From positions 3,424,521 to 3,488,520 of the forward strand of contig NZ_CP088252.1 of NCBI RefSeq assembly GCF_021117385.1: a DNA stretch of 64,000 nucleotides. The letters run 5' to 3'. The notes beneath the pieces are model-generated. The model worked only from the letters and a program-made list of their open reading frames with translations, was not told the DNA's origin and made no database searches. The translations under genes were made by a program, and so were the position numbers. Position 1 is the stretch's first letter. Each line of letters opens with the position of its first letter. Shown here in pieces: positions 18,115 through 26,676 of this stretch. The DNA is from Frateuria soli. GTDB lineage: Bacteria; Pseudomonadota; Gammaproteobacteria; Xanthomonadales; Rhodanobacteraceae.

Positions 18115-18155
18115 GCCCTTCGACTCCGGCGCTGCGCGCCTGTCAGGGTGAACGG
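18115..18155. repeat. Degenerate half-copy of the CCCTTCGAC dispersed repeat
   Basis: The segment starting GCCCTTCGACT and ending AGGGTGAACGG resembles one arm of the large palindrome at 30816-30896. It lies in the 258-bp gap between nrdB and the small ORF, which otherwise holds only G+C-rich spacer. Confidence 0.5.
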
Positions 18156-18279
18156 ATCGGGCTGGCGCCGGCGCGCCCTTGCAGGGGCGCACTCCGTGCG
18201 CGACCGGATCGCCAGATCGCGTGGTCCGTGGCAAGGGCCGACCCGTCGGCCCGATCCCTCTCCCGGTGGCAGAGAGGTT

Positions 18280-18504
18280 TCAAGGCCCGCGGTCGTAGTC
18301 GTCGTGGACGAACTTGCTGATGTAGGTGGCCAGGCCCTCGCCGGCCTGTGCGAGGATCTGCATGTTCCGCACGTGCCCGGCCCCGGCGCTCGCGGCGGAG
18401 TACAGGTAGTCCCTGCCGCTGGCGAACCGCACCCGGATCCAGTCCGGGCCGAGCTCGTAGGCGGCGACACCCGAATGGCCGTCCGGATTGCGATAAGGCT
18501 GCAT
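18280..18504 (-). CDS. Small conserved-looking protein between nrdA and nrdB
   Basis: 74-residue hypothetical protein, start ATG 18504, 12 bp after the nrdA stop. The middle part (VRFASGRDYLYSAASAGAGHV) and the end (ATYISKFVHDDY) resemble the small KTSC-type domain, in which short strands end in a tyrosine-serine motif; I give this only as a possible relation. Codon use is like that of its neighbours and the position inside an nrd operon suggests co-expression. No function can be assigned. Confidence 0.6.
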   Translation of the reverse strand: MQPYRNPDGHSGVAAYELGPDWIRVRFASGRDYLYSAASAGAGHVRNMQILAQAGEGLATYISKFVHDDYDRGP

Positions 18505-18516
18505 GCGTGTCTCCGC

Positions 18517-20931
18517 TCACTGGCAGGCCTCGCAATACTCCGGATTCTCCAGTGAACAGGACACCGCCGTGCTCGCCTGTTGCGGGTCCGGCGCGTGGAC
18601 CGTGGTCTTGGCGATCCTGGTCGCCGGCCGCGAGCGCAGGTAGTAGGTCGTCTTGATGCCCGCCTTCCACGCGTACATGTACATCGAGGAAAGCTGCCCG
18701 ATGTTGGGGTTCTCCATGAACAGGTTCAGCGACTGGCTCTGGTCGATGTAGGCGCCGCGCGCGGCGGCGAGATCGATCAAGGCCTTCTGGGGCAGCTCCC
18801 ACACGGTCCGGTAGACCTGGCGCAGGCGTTCGGGTATCGCCGCGATACCCTGGATGGAACCGTCGGCGAGCTTGATCGCATCGCGCACCTCGGTCGTCCA
18901 CAGCCCCAGCGTCTTCAGCTCCTCGACCAGGTAGCGGTTGACCACCAGGAAGTCGCCCGACAGCGTCTCGCGCTTGAACAGGTTGGATACCTGCGGCTCG
19001 ATGCACTCGTAACAGCCGGCGATCGAGGCAATGGTCGCGGTGGGCGCGATCGCGACCAGCAGCGAGTTGCGCAGGCCGCTGTCCCGGATGCGCTGGCGCA
19101 GGGCTTCCCAGCGCGCGGGCCCGCTGACCGAGGCCTGCGGCCAGTAGTCGAACTGCAGCTCGCCGCGCGCGGCACGGGTCTGGCCGAAGCCGGGGTGCGC
19201 GCCGGCCTGTCCGGCCAGCGTGCAGGACGCGTCCAGCGCATGGAAGTAGATCTCTTCGGCGATGCGGGTGGACAGTGCCAGCGCCTCGGGCGAATCGAAC
19301 GGCAACCGCAACTGGAAGAACACGTCCTGCAGACCCATCACGCCCAGCCCCACGGGGCGCCACTTCTGGTTGGCGCGCCGGGCCGTGGCGATCGGGTAGA
19401 AGTTGAGGTCGATCACCCGGTCGAGCTGGCGCACCGCGGTGCGCACGGTGTCGGCGAGCTTGCCGAAGTCGAACGCGCCCTCGCTCACGTGGCGCGCCAG
19501 GTTGATCGAGCCGAGGTTGCATACCGCCGTCTCGTCCGTGCAGGTGACTTCCAGGATCTCCGTGCACAGGTTGGACAGGTGGATGACGTTGTCCGGCTCG
19601 GCCGTCTGGTTGCCGGTGGCGTTGCAGCGGTCCTTGAACGTCATCCAGCCGTTGCCGGTCTGCGCCAGCGTGCGGAGCATGCGTGCGTAAAGCTCGCGCG
19701 CCCTGATCGTCTTCACGGCGAGCCCCGCTGCCTCCGCCTCGAAGTAGGCGCGCTCGAAGGCCACGCCCCACAGGTCGACCAGCTGCGGCACGGCCTTCGG
19801 GTCGAACAGCGACCAGTCGGCATCGGCCTCGACGCGGCGCATGAACTCGTCGGGGATCCAGTTGGCGAGGTTGAGGTTGTGCGTGCGCCGCGCCTCGTCG
19901 CCGGTGTTGTCGCGCAGCTCCAGGAACTCCTCGACGTCGGCATGCCAGGGCTCGACGTACACGCAGCACGCGCCCTTGCGCTTGCCGCCCTGGTTGACCG
20001 CGGCTACCGAGGCGTCGAGCGTCTTCAGCCACGGCACCAGGCCGTTGGAGTGGCCGTTGGTACCGCGGATCAGCGAGCCGCGCGAGCGCACGCGGGTGAA
20101 CGACAGGCCGATGCCACCGGCGAACTTGGACAGCTTGGCGACGTCCGCGTACCGGTCGTAGATCGCCTCCAGCGAATCGGCCGGCGAATCGAGCAGGAAG
20201 CACGAGGAGAGCTGCTCATGCGCGGTGCCGGCGTTGAACAGCGTGGGCGAACTGGGGATGTAGTCGAGCGCGCAGAACAGGCGATAGAGCTCCAGTGCCT
20301 CGCCCACGTCGTTGCCGCCGAGCGCGCAGCCGATACGCATGAAGAAGTGCTGCGGCGTCTCGATCACCTTGCGCGTCTGCGGATGGCGCAGCAGGTAGCG
20401 GTCGTACACCGTGCGCAGGCCGAAGTACTCGAAGCGGCGCGTGGCCAGCGGATCGATCGCATCGTTCAACTTGCGCGCGTGCGCGGCGACGAAATCGCGC
20501 AGGCGCGCGTTGAGCAGGCCCAGTTCTGCACCGCGCGCGATCGACTGCGAGAAGCTCTGGATCTCCTGCCCGCGCACTTCCTTGTCGATGTAGGCGCCGA
20601 GCAGGCGCGCGGCGAGCTGGCCGTACTCGGGTTCCTCGGCGGTGAGGGCGGCGGCGGTGCGGATCGAGAGCTGGTCCAGCTCCGCCGTACTGGCGCCGTC
20701 GTACAGGCCGCCGATGGTTTTCTGCGCCACTCGCAGCGGGTCGACCGCGTGCAGGCCGTCGGCATTGCGCATCACCGCGCGCACGATCTTGTTGACGTCC
20801 ACGCTTTCGGTGGCGCCATTGCGCTTGGTCACGCGCATCTGTGCGGGGCTGTGCGGCGGGGTCAGGGCAAAGCGGTCGTCGGCACGCAACGCGGCCGTGC
20901 CTTCGTGCGAAGGGGTGTCGAGGGTGTCCAT
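18517..20931 (-). CDS. nrdA: Ribonucleotide reductase class Ia, alpha subunit
   Basis: 804-residue catalytic subunit. An N-terminal ATP-cone starts at MRVTKRNGATESVDVNKI (residue about 35), the site of overall allosteric control. Catalytic features include the cysteines in SSCFLLDSP and NLCTEI and the C-terminal redox pair in EYCEACQ. The ATG at 20931 has GGAG at a good distance; an in-frame ATG at 21090, also with a purine-rich site, would add 53 low-complexity residues and is less likely. Transcription should start about 450 nt upstream and pass through a cobalamin riboswitch. Confidence 0.95.
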   Translation of the reverse strand: MDTLDTPSHEGTAALRADDRFALTPPHSPAQMRVTKRNGATESVDVNKIVRAVMRNADGLHAVDPLRVAQKTIGGLYDGASTAELDQLSIRTAAALTAEEPEYGQLAARLLGAYIDKEVRGQEIQSFSQSIARGAELGLLNARLRDFVAAHARKLNDAIDPLATRRFEYFGLRTVYDRYLLRHPQTRKVIETPQHFFMRIGCALGGNDVGEALELYRLFCALDYIPSSPTLFNAGTAHEQLSSCFLLDSPADSLEAIYDRYADVAKLSKFAGGIGLSFTRVRSRGSLIRGTNGHSNGLVPWLKTLDASVAAVNQGGKRKGACCVYVEPWHADVEEFLELRDNTGDEARRTHNLNLANWIPDEFMRRVEADADWSLFDPKAVPQLVDLWGVAFERAYFEAEAAGLAVKTIRARELYARMLRTLAQTGNGWMTFKDRCNATGNQTAEPDNVIHLSNLCTEILEVTCTDETAVCNLGSINLARHVSEGAFDFGKLADTVRTAVRQLDRVIDLNFYPIATARRANQKWRPVGLGVMGLQDVFFQLRLPFDSPEALALSTRIAEEIYFHALDASCTLAGQAGAHPGFGQTRAARGELQFDYWPQASVSGPARWEALRQRIRDSGLRNSLLVAIAPTATIASIAGCYECIEPQVSNLFKRETLSGDFLVVNRYLVEELKTLGLWTTEVRDAIKLADGSIQGIAAIPERLRQVYRTVWELPQKALIDLAAARGAYIDQSQSLNLFMENPNIGQLSSMYMYAWKAGIKTTYYLRSRPATRIAKTTVHAPDPQQASTAVSCSLENPEYCEACQ

Positions 20932-21183
20932 GCGGAGCTCCGGAAGGGAAGCCGCCGCGCCGGTACGGAGGAGAACGCACCGACGCGACGGTTCCGAAAA
21001 CGTCAAACGCCTGCTCCCGCGCGCAGGGCCTGAGGGCTCGCTTCCGATGGACGGCACGCCCCACGCGGTCGCCGTAGCGCCCGCATGCAACGCGCCTCCC
21101 CTCGGAAGCGGCTACCCGCGCCGGGCTGCATCAGGGTCGGACGGGCGCGTCTCACCGGGCGCGACCGCCGGCCCGTGGGCCCG

Positions 21184-21378
21184 GCGTGTCGGCAGGTCTT
21201 CGGACTCGCGGACACCGGATCGCTCGATCCGACCTACTTGCCCTCGCTTCCCGGGCGCTGCGGCCCAGTGCATGTGAGGACGTTCGTTTCCGCTTACCGC
21301 TGCGGGGCAGTTCCGGATTCGCACCGGATTCCCTTTTCAGCCCGGCCGACAGTCGCGTCTGGACGGGCACCGACGCGC
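21184..21378 (-). promoter_or_regulatory. Cobalamin (B12) riboswitch upstream of nrdAB
   Basis: On the minus strand the region contains the conserved core AAAAGGGAATCCGGTG, then CCGGAACTGCCCCGC with the AGCGGTAAGC continuation, and near the 3' end AAGACCTGCC. The 5' and 3' edges (21370-21378 and 21184-21192) pair as a 9-bp P1 stem with one G-U pair. This is a textbook adenosylcobalamin aptamer. It lies about 250 nt before nrdA. The family is known to shut off expression when B12 is abundant, and class Ia reductase genes are known targets in bacteria that also own a B12-dependent class II enzyme. Confidence 0.92.
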
Positions 21379-21392
21379 ACAACATATCGTGC
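21377..21392. promoter_or_regulatory. Candidate NrdR box over the -10 element
   Basis: GCACGATATGTTGTGC (minus strand) resembles the NrdR consensus ACACWATATATWGTGT and has inverted GCAC/GTGC ends. It covers the -10 of the nrdA promoter. NrdR boxes usually come in pairs; no convincing second box was found, so this is tentative. Confidence 0.5.
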
Positions 21393-21409
21393 GTACCTGA
21401 TCCGGTCAA
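21381..21409 (-). promoter_or_regulatory. nrdA promoter
   Basis: TTGACC (21404-21409) and TATGTT (21381-21386) on the minus strand are 17 bp apart, an almost ideal sigma70 promoter. The expected start is within a few bases of the riboswitch 5' edge, which supports both calls. Confidence 0.75.
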
Positions 21410-21460
21410 CCCAAGATGTGGTGGCGAGCGGCAAGGGCGCGCCCGGCATGGAGGACCGGG

Positions 21461-21865
21461 TCAGGCCGCGTCGGTGCGCAGGCAATGGCGCTCGTAGGCC
21501 GGGTACAGGCGTACTTCCTCGCGGGTCCAGCGCCGGTTGAGCAGGCCCATCAGGCGGCCGTAGTGGCGCGCGAAGGCCAGGTCGTCGCCGCCGTGCTGCC
21601 AGCTGTCGAAGAAGGCGAGGATCTCGCCAGACAGTTGCCGCATTTCGTCCGCGTAGGTCTGCGCCAGCGCCTGCGTGGCGTCGGTGCGATGCAGCGACGG
21701 ATACAGCTCGGCATCTTCCTGGCGCAGGTGTTCGACGATCAGCGCGCGCGCCTGGCGCAGTCGTTCGCGACCGGCCTCCGAGCCGATGCCGAGCTGGCGG
21801 ACTTCATCGAGCAGCCGGCGCATCTGCACGTGCTGGTCGCGCAAGAGATCAGTGAGTGGTTGCAT
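21461..21865 (-). CDS. Hemerythrin-like helical protein (HHE), copy 1
   Basis: 134-residue four-helix protein of the hemerythrin HHE family. H12 (RDQH) and the H46/E50 pair in VEHLRQEDAELYP fit canonical diiron ligands, but the third-helix histidine position holds E74 (YADEMRQL) and the fourth-helix histidine is R112 (RRWTREE). The metal site is therefore incomplete or of another kind. A close paralogue lies at 23141. It is divergent from the SDR gene, with 176 bp between. Start ATG 21865. Confidence 0.8.
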   Translation of the reverse strand: MQPLTDLLRDQHVQMRRLLDEVRQLGIGSEAGRERLRQARALIVEHLRQEDAELYPSLHRTDATQALAQTYADEMRQLSGEILAFFDSWQHGGDDLAFARHYGRLMGLLNRRWTREEVRLYPAYERHCLRTDAA

Positions 21866-22041
21866 TGGGGGGACTTCCGTTCGGGAGCCCGCAGTGTGTG
21901 CGGCGATGGCCGCGGGCGCACTGATGCACGTCAGCGCGAAGGCGTCGGCTCCGCATAAGGAACGCGCCGTCCCGCGCTCACTCCGGTGCCACGGTCCGCC
22001 GGCTAGTGTCGCGGGCATTCCGCCCTCAACGGAGCCGCGAC

Positions 22042-23055
22042 ATGGCCACCCGAAACGATCGCACGCCGGCACGCAAGCGTGGTGCCGTCGCCAAAGCCCG
22101 CAGCGTACAGGAGCGCATCGACGCGAAGGACGCGCGCAAGGCGCAGTCCAGCGCCTCCGGGCAAGCCGCCGCGAAGAAGAAGGCCAGGCAAACCAGCGCC
22201 CGACCCAAACCACGCCCGCCGCTGCCCAGGCAGCATCTGCGCAAGCCGGGCAAGGAGGCCCGGCTCGATCCGCGCCCGCAGTTCGAGGCGCCAGAATACC
22301 GCGGCAGCGGCAAGCTCGAAGACATGGCGGCGATCATCACCGGCGGCGATTCGGGCATCGGCCGCGCGGTGGCGGTGCTGTTCGCGCGCGAGGGCGCCGA
22401 CGTCGCGGTGGTGTACCTGTCCGAGGACGAGGACGCCCGCGAGACCAGGCGCCACGTGGAGAAGGAGGGGCGTCGCTGCCTGCTGATCCGCGGCGACGTG
22501 AAGGATCCGCAGTTCTGCGAACGGGCGGTGCAACAGACGGTGGACGAGTTCGGCCGTCTGGACGTCCTGGTCAACAACGCGGCGTTCCAGGAACACGCCG
22601 ATGCGCTGGAGGACATCACCGAGGAACATTTCGACCTCACCATGCGGACCAACATCTACGGCTATTTCCACATGGCCAGGGCTGCATTGCCGCACCTGCA
22701 CGAGGGCAGCGCGATCATCAACACCGGCTCGGAGACGGGCCTGTTCGGCAACGCGCACCTGCTCGACTACTCGGCGACCAAGGGCGCGATCCACGCTTTC
22801 ACCATGTCGCTGGCGAGCAACCTGGTCTCGCGCGGCATCCGCGTCAACGCGGTTGCGCCGGGGCCGGTGTGGACGCCGCTCAACCCGGCCGACAAACCGG
22901 CCGGGAAGGTGGCCAGGTTCGGCCAGCAGAATCCGTGGGGACGACCGGCGCAGCCCGAAGAGCTGTCGCCTGCGTACGTGTTCCTGGCCGCACCGAGCTG
23001 TTCGAGCTACATCAGTGGCGCGATCCTGCCCGTGATGGGCGGTTCGACGGGGTGA
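22042..23055 (+). CDS. Short-chain dehydrogenase with lysine-rich N-terminal extension
   Basis: 337-residue SDR of the YhdF/GSP39 type. The cofactor motif ITGGDSGIGRAVAVLF starts near residue 102, NNAAFQEH follows, and the catalytic Ser-Tyr-Lys is in NTGSETGLFGN then YSATKGAI. The first 75 residues are rich in Lys, Arg, Ala and Pro and look disordered; such a tail is common in this group, whose members are often stress-induced. The substrate is unknown. The start has GGAG 8 bp upstream. Confidence 0.85.
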   Translation: MATRNDRTPARKRGAVAKARSVQERIDAKDARKAQSSASGQAAAKKKARQTSARPKPRPPLPRQHLRKPGKEARLDPRPQFEAPEYRGSGKLEDMAAIITGGDSGIGRAVAVLFAREGADVAVVYLSEDEDARETRRHVEKEGRRCLLIRGDVKDPQFCERAVQQTVDEFGRLDVLVNNAAFQEHADALEDITEEHFDLTMRTNIYGYFHMARAALPHLHEGSAIINTGSETGLFGNAHLLDYSATKGAIHAFTMSLASNLVSRGIRVNAVAPGPVWTPLNPADKPAGKVARFGQQNPWGRPAQPEELSPAYVFLAAPSCSSYISGAILPVMGGSTG

Positions 23056-23063
23056 AGCCACGC

Positions 23064-23085
23064 ACCCGTCGGACCCGCGACGGGT
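23064..23085. terminator. Hairpin between convergent SDR and hemerythrin-like genes
   Basis: Perfect 8-bp stem ACCCGTCG/CGACGGGT with a 6-nt loop, 9 bp after the SDR stop. No T-run follows directly, so termination is only a possibility. Confidence 0.35.
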
Positions 23086-23140
23086 CGCGCACTGCGCGGG
23101 TTAGGCGTTTTACGGTCGGAAAAGGCAAGGCTGGCGAATG

Positions 23141-23539
23141 TCAGCGGGCCTTCTCGCAATGCGCCTCGTAGGCCGGATACAGCTGCCCTTCCTCGCGCCG
23201 GATGCGCTGCTGCAGCACCGCCAGCAACTGCCCAAGGCTGCGCGAGAAGGCCTGGGGGTCGGGGTCGCTACCGTGGTAGGCGTCGAAGAACGCCAGCAGC
23301 GCAGGGGTCAGTTGGCGCATTTCGACGGCGTAGCGGCGGGCCAGGCCGGTAGTCGACGGGTGCGCCTCGAGCGCCGGATAGAGCTGGCCGTCCTCCAGGT
23401 CCAGATGCGCGAGCATGGCCTGCCTCGCCTTCTGCAATCGCTCGCGGCCTTCGGGGCCGGCCATTCCCCGCCGTTGAAGGTCGTCGAACAGGACGTACAA
23501 CTGCGCATGCTGCTCGCGCAGGGTATCGGTCAACGTCAC
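23141..23539 (-). CDS. Hemerythrin-like protein (HHE), copy 2, coupled to EAL gene
   Basis: 132-residue paralogue of the protein at 21461, sharing LREQH, AHLDLEDGQLYP, VEMRQL and REEGQLYPAYEAH. As in copy 1, the third- and fourth-helix histidines are replaced by Glu and Arg. The start is GTG at 23539, overlapping the phosphodiesterase stop as GTGA, which is strong evidence for translational coupling. An O2-, NO- or redox-sensing role next to a c-di-GMP enzyme is inference. Confidence 0.8.
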   Translation of the reverse strand: MTLTDTLREQHAQLYVLFDDLQRRGMAGPEGRERLQKARQAMLAHLDLEDGQLYPALEAHPSTTGLARRYAVEMRQLTPALLAFFDAYHGSDPDPQAFSRSLGQLLAVLQQRIRREEGQLYPAYEAHCEKAR

Positions 23540-25359
23540 AAGGCACCCCCGCCGTCGGCGTGGTGCCAGTCGGCCGGGCGTTCGAGCCAGGGCGGCACGG
23601 CGGCAGCGGACAGCGGGCGTGAAACGTGGAAGCCCTGGACCTCGTCGCAGGCCATCCGTCGCACGGTCTCGTAGATGCGGCGGTTCTCCACGCCTTCGAC
23701 CACCACGCGGAAGCCCAGGTCGTGCGCCAGTGCGGCGGTCGAACGCACGATCGCCGCATCGTGCCGGCTGGCGTCCATCGCGCGCACGAAGGACTGGTCG
23801 ATCTTCAGGCACGTCGCCGGCATCTGCCGCAACGAGGCCAGGTTGCTGTAGCCGGTGCCGAAGTCGTCGATGGCGATGCCCGCGCCCAGCTCGCGTACGG
23901 CGTCCAGATGGCGGCGGGTGGCGTCGTTGTGCGCCAGCAGGGTGCTTTCGGTGAACTCCAGTTCCAGCACGCGTGGGTCCACGCCGTGGCGGTCCGCCAC
24001 GCCTTCCAGTCGCGTGACCAGGTCCGCGTCGAAATCCGCGTTGGAAATGTTGAGCGACAGGCCGATGTCCAGGCCGTCGCGGCGCCAGGCGGCCAGCTGC
24101 GCGACGCCGTTGTCGAGCACCCAGCCGGTCAGCGAGCGCATCAGGCCCGCGCGCTCGGCCAGCGGCACGAACTGGCTCGGCGGCACCTCGCCCAGGGTCG
24201 GATGGCGCCAGCGTGCAAGCGCTTCCACCGCCACGCAGCGGCCATCGCTCAGGCTGACGCGCGGCTGGTACTGCAGATAGAGCTCGGTGCGCTCGGTCAG
24301 GGCGGCGGCCAGTTCGGTGACCAGGAAGAACTCCTGCCGATGGCGCTCGTCCTGGCTGCGTTCGTACAGCGCCCAGCCGCGCGGGCTGCGCTGGGCCGCG
24401 TAGGAGGCGCTCATCACCCGGCGCAGCGGGTCGGCACCGTCGACCTGGCGCACGTCGAGGTCGAGCAGGCCGACGCCCGGCTGCAGCGTGAGCGGGATGT
24501 CCAGGCAATCGAACGGCGCGCGCAGGCGGGCCACGAGCGTATCGAGCTGGGGCGTCGTCAGTGGCTTGCCGCCATCGGGCAGCACGGCCGCGAAACGGGT
24601 CACGCCGACCTGGTAGAGGTGCGTCTGCGGCGGCATCCAGTCCAGCACGCGCGCGGCCACGGCGCGCATCAGTTCGTCCGCGTAGGGGAAGCCCATCGCG
24701 CGCACGAAGGCGTTGAAACGTTCCACCGGCGCCACCTCGATGGCGATCAGCCAGGCGCGTTGCGCGCCGTTCTTCTGGCGGTTGCGCAAGTCCTCGAAGA
24801 AGGCGCTGCGATGCGGCAGCTGGGTGACCGGGTCGGTCCGGCCGAGATAGCCGCCCAGCACCACGCCGGCGCCGGCCAGCCGCGCGGCATCGCGCAGCGC
24901 GTCCAGGCCGGCCGCGTCCAGGCCGTTGCGTGGGGCGTGGTCCATGACACACAGCGCGCCGACGTGGCGGCCGCTCAGGGTGAACACCGGTTCGCAGGCA
25001 AAGAAGCGCAGGGTGGCCGGCGAGGGGCCGGTCAGCGGTGGCGTGTCGCGGAAGCGCGCGTCGGCCGCGATGTCGGGCAGCACCTGGCCGGCGCCGCGGC
25101 GTGCGGCCTCCAGGTAGAGCGGGTGCAACGCGTGGGTGTCGCCGGTTCCGGCGTCGCGGCTGTACCAGTAGGCGCTGCCGCTATCGAGGACCAGCCCGAC
25201 CATGGCGACATCGAGCGAGGCAGCGGCCAGCCGAGCCACGGCGTCGAAGCCCGGCACGGTGTACTGGTCGGCGGCGGCCTGCCGGGCGGTTTCCCCGGCG
25301 GGCGCGGGCTCCCCGTCCACGAGCGTCACGCCCAGCGTGTGCTCCACGGTCGTATGCAT
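23536..25359 (-). CDS. GAF / degenerate GGDEF / EAL c-di-GMP phosphodiesterase
   Basis: 607-residue signalling protein, cytoplasmic, no membrane helix. A GAF-like sensor spans residues about 25-160. A GGDEF-fold region follows (from TDPVTQLPHRSAFF), but the active-site loop reads GVTRFAAVL instead of GGDEF, so it cannot be a cyclase. The EAL domain keeps its catalytic set: VEALARWRHP, LSLNIS, LEFTES, IDDFGTGYSN, LKID, VVVEGVEN and EVQGF. It should hydrolyse c-di-GMP under control of the GAF domain. ATG 25359 gives a complete GAF domain. The hemerythrin-like gene is coupled downstream. Confidence 0.9.
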   Translation of the reverse strand: MHTTVEHTLGVTLVDGEPAPAGETARQAAADQYTVPGFDAVARLAAASLDVAMVGLVLDSGSAYWYSRDAGTGDTHALHPLYLEAARRGAGQVLPDIAADARFRDTPPLTGPSPATLRFFACEPVFTLSGRHVGALCVMDHAPRNGLDAAGLDALRDAARLAGAGVVLGGYLGRTDPVTQLPHRSAFFEDLRNRQKNGAQRAWLIAIEVAPVERFNAFVRAMGFPYADELMRAVAARVLDWMPPQTHLYQVGVTRFAAVLPDGGKPLTTPQLDTLVARLRAPFDCLDIPLTLQPGVGLLDLDVRQVDGADPLRRVMSASYAAQRSPRGWALYERSQDERHRQEFFLVTELAAALTERTELYLQYQPRVSLSDGRCVAVEALARWRHPTLGEVPPSQFVPLAERAGLMRSLTGWVLDNGVAQLAAWRRDGLDIGLSLNISNADFDADLVTRLEGVADRHGVDPRVLELEFTESTLLAHNDATRRHLDAVRELGAGIAIDDFGTGYSNLASLRQMPATCLKIDQSFVRAMDASRHDAAIVRSTAALAHDLGFRVVVEGVENRRIYETVRRMACDEVQGFHVSRPLSAAAVPPWLERPADWHHADGGGAL

Positions 25360-25499
25360 GGCGTTGACCCTCCGGCCGACCTGGCAGGAACCGCTTTCGA
25401 TCCTTTCGCCAGAGTACTTGGGCCGCGCCGGCAGCCGCAATGCGAAAAAAGGAGGGTGCGCAGACGTGCGGAGATGGAGCGAGCTCTTGCAGCAGCGGC

Positions 25500-26606
25500 T
25501 CAGTCGGGACGGTGCGGCAGCGCCAGGTAGTCCTCGCTCTGCATCTCGATCAACCGCGATTCGGTGCGGCTGAACTCGGCGCGGTGGCGTTCGCCGTCGT
25601 ACAGCTCGGTGATCGGCGCGGCGGCCGAGAGCACCAGCTTGACGGCACGGTCGTAGAACTCGTCCACCATCAGCAGGAAGCGCCGCGCGGCGTCCTCGCT
25701 GTAGATGGAAAACTGCGGCACGTTGGAGAGGATCACGGTGGGTACCTGCCGCGCCAGCGCGATGTAGTCGGCCACCGCGCGCGGGCCCTCGCACAGCGCC
25801 TCGAAGTCGAACCACAGCACGCCCGCCGCCTGCCGGCGCGCCGGGATGGGGCGCCCGTTGATCTCCAGCGTGACGTCCTCGCGCGCTTCACCCTGTGCCT
25901 GGCTGGCGAAGATGCGCGCCAGTGCACGCTCGGCCTCGGCGCCCGGCGGGGTCAGGTAGACCGGCGCCTGGGCCAGCGCGCGCAGGCGCCAGTCGCGGGG
26001 CGAAGCCATCTCCACGACGCGGCAGTGTTGTTCGATCAGCGCGATGGCCGGCAGGAAGCGGGCACGCTGCAGGCCATCGCGGTAGAGATTCTTCGGCGGC
26101 GTGTTGGAGGTGGTGACCAGCGCCACGCCGCGGCGGAACAGCGCATCGAGCAGGTTGGCCAGGATCATCGCATCGCCGATGTCGTTGACCAGGAACTCGT
26201 CCAGGCAGAGCACGCGACAGCGTCCGGCCAGGCCTTCGGCGACGTCCTCCAGCGGATCGGCGCGCTCGCCCAGTTCGCGCAGGTGCGCGTGCACCTCGCC
26301 CATGAAGCGGTGGTAATGCCGCCGCAATGCCACGCCGTGCGGCAGGCTGGCGGCGAACAGGTCCATCAGGAAGGTCTTGCCGCGGCCGACGCTGCCCCAC
26401 AGGTACAGGCCCGGCACCGGTGCGCGCCCGTCCTCGCCGAACAGCGATTTGAGCCGGCCGAACAGGCCCCCGTTCTCCGGCGGCGTGCACAGCGCTGCGT
26501 GCATGCGGTCGAAATCCGGCAGCACGGCCAGCTGCGCGGGGTCGGCTTCCCAGCGATGGGCGGCGACGCCTTCGTGGTAACGGGCGGAGGGGGTGAGGTC
26601 GGTCAT
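25500..26606 (-). CDS. zapE: AFG1-like ATPase / cell division protein ZapE
   Basis: 368-residue P-loop ATPase. Walker A is LWGSVGRGKTFLMD near residues 68-81 and Walker B is LCLDEFLVND near 133-142. In E. coli ZapE associates with the division ring and destabilises FtsZ polymers; the mitochondrial relative is AFG1/LACE1. Start ATG 26606. It is the next gene after the hydrolase in the same direction, with 70 bp containing a hairpin between. Confidence 0.92.
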   Translation of the reverse strand: MTDLTPSARYHEGVAAHRWEADPAQLAVLPDFDRMHAALCTPPENGGLFGRLKSLFGEDGRAPVPGLYLWGSVGRGKTFLMDLFAASLPHGVALRRHYHRFMGEVHAHLRELGERADPLEDVAEGLAGRCRVLCLDEFLVNDIGDAMILANLLDALFRRGVALVTTSNTPPKNLYRDGLQRARFLPAIALIEQHCRVVEMASPRDWRLRALAQAPVYLTPPGAEAERALARIFASQAQGEAREDVTLEINGRPIPARRQAAGVLWFDFEALCEGPRAVADYIALARQVPTVILSNVPQFSIYSEDAARRFLLMVDEFYDRAVKLVLSAAAPITELYDGERHRAEFSRTESRLIEMQSEDYLALPHRPD

Positions 26607-26636
26607 GTGGCGGGGGCAGCCGGGGCCTGCGTGGAT

Positions 26637-26668
26637 CGCGCCCTCTCCTGCCTGCAGGGGAGGGCGCG
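26637..26668 (-). terminator. Hairpin after the hydrolase gene
   Basis: A 12-bp stem with one G-U type mismatch (26637-26648 with 26657-26668) built from CGCGCCCTC. It resembles the dispersed CCCTCTCC repeat at 15475. No T-run, so its terminator activity is uncertain. Confidence 0.35.
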
Positions 26669-26676
26669 TGAGCCGG

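Noticed and set aside
20932..21090. Longer nrdA start at 21090
   Set aside because: It has a purine-rich site, but the added 53 residues are low-complexity and not like any NrdA N-terminus. Kept as an alternative in the nrdA entry only.
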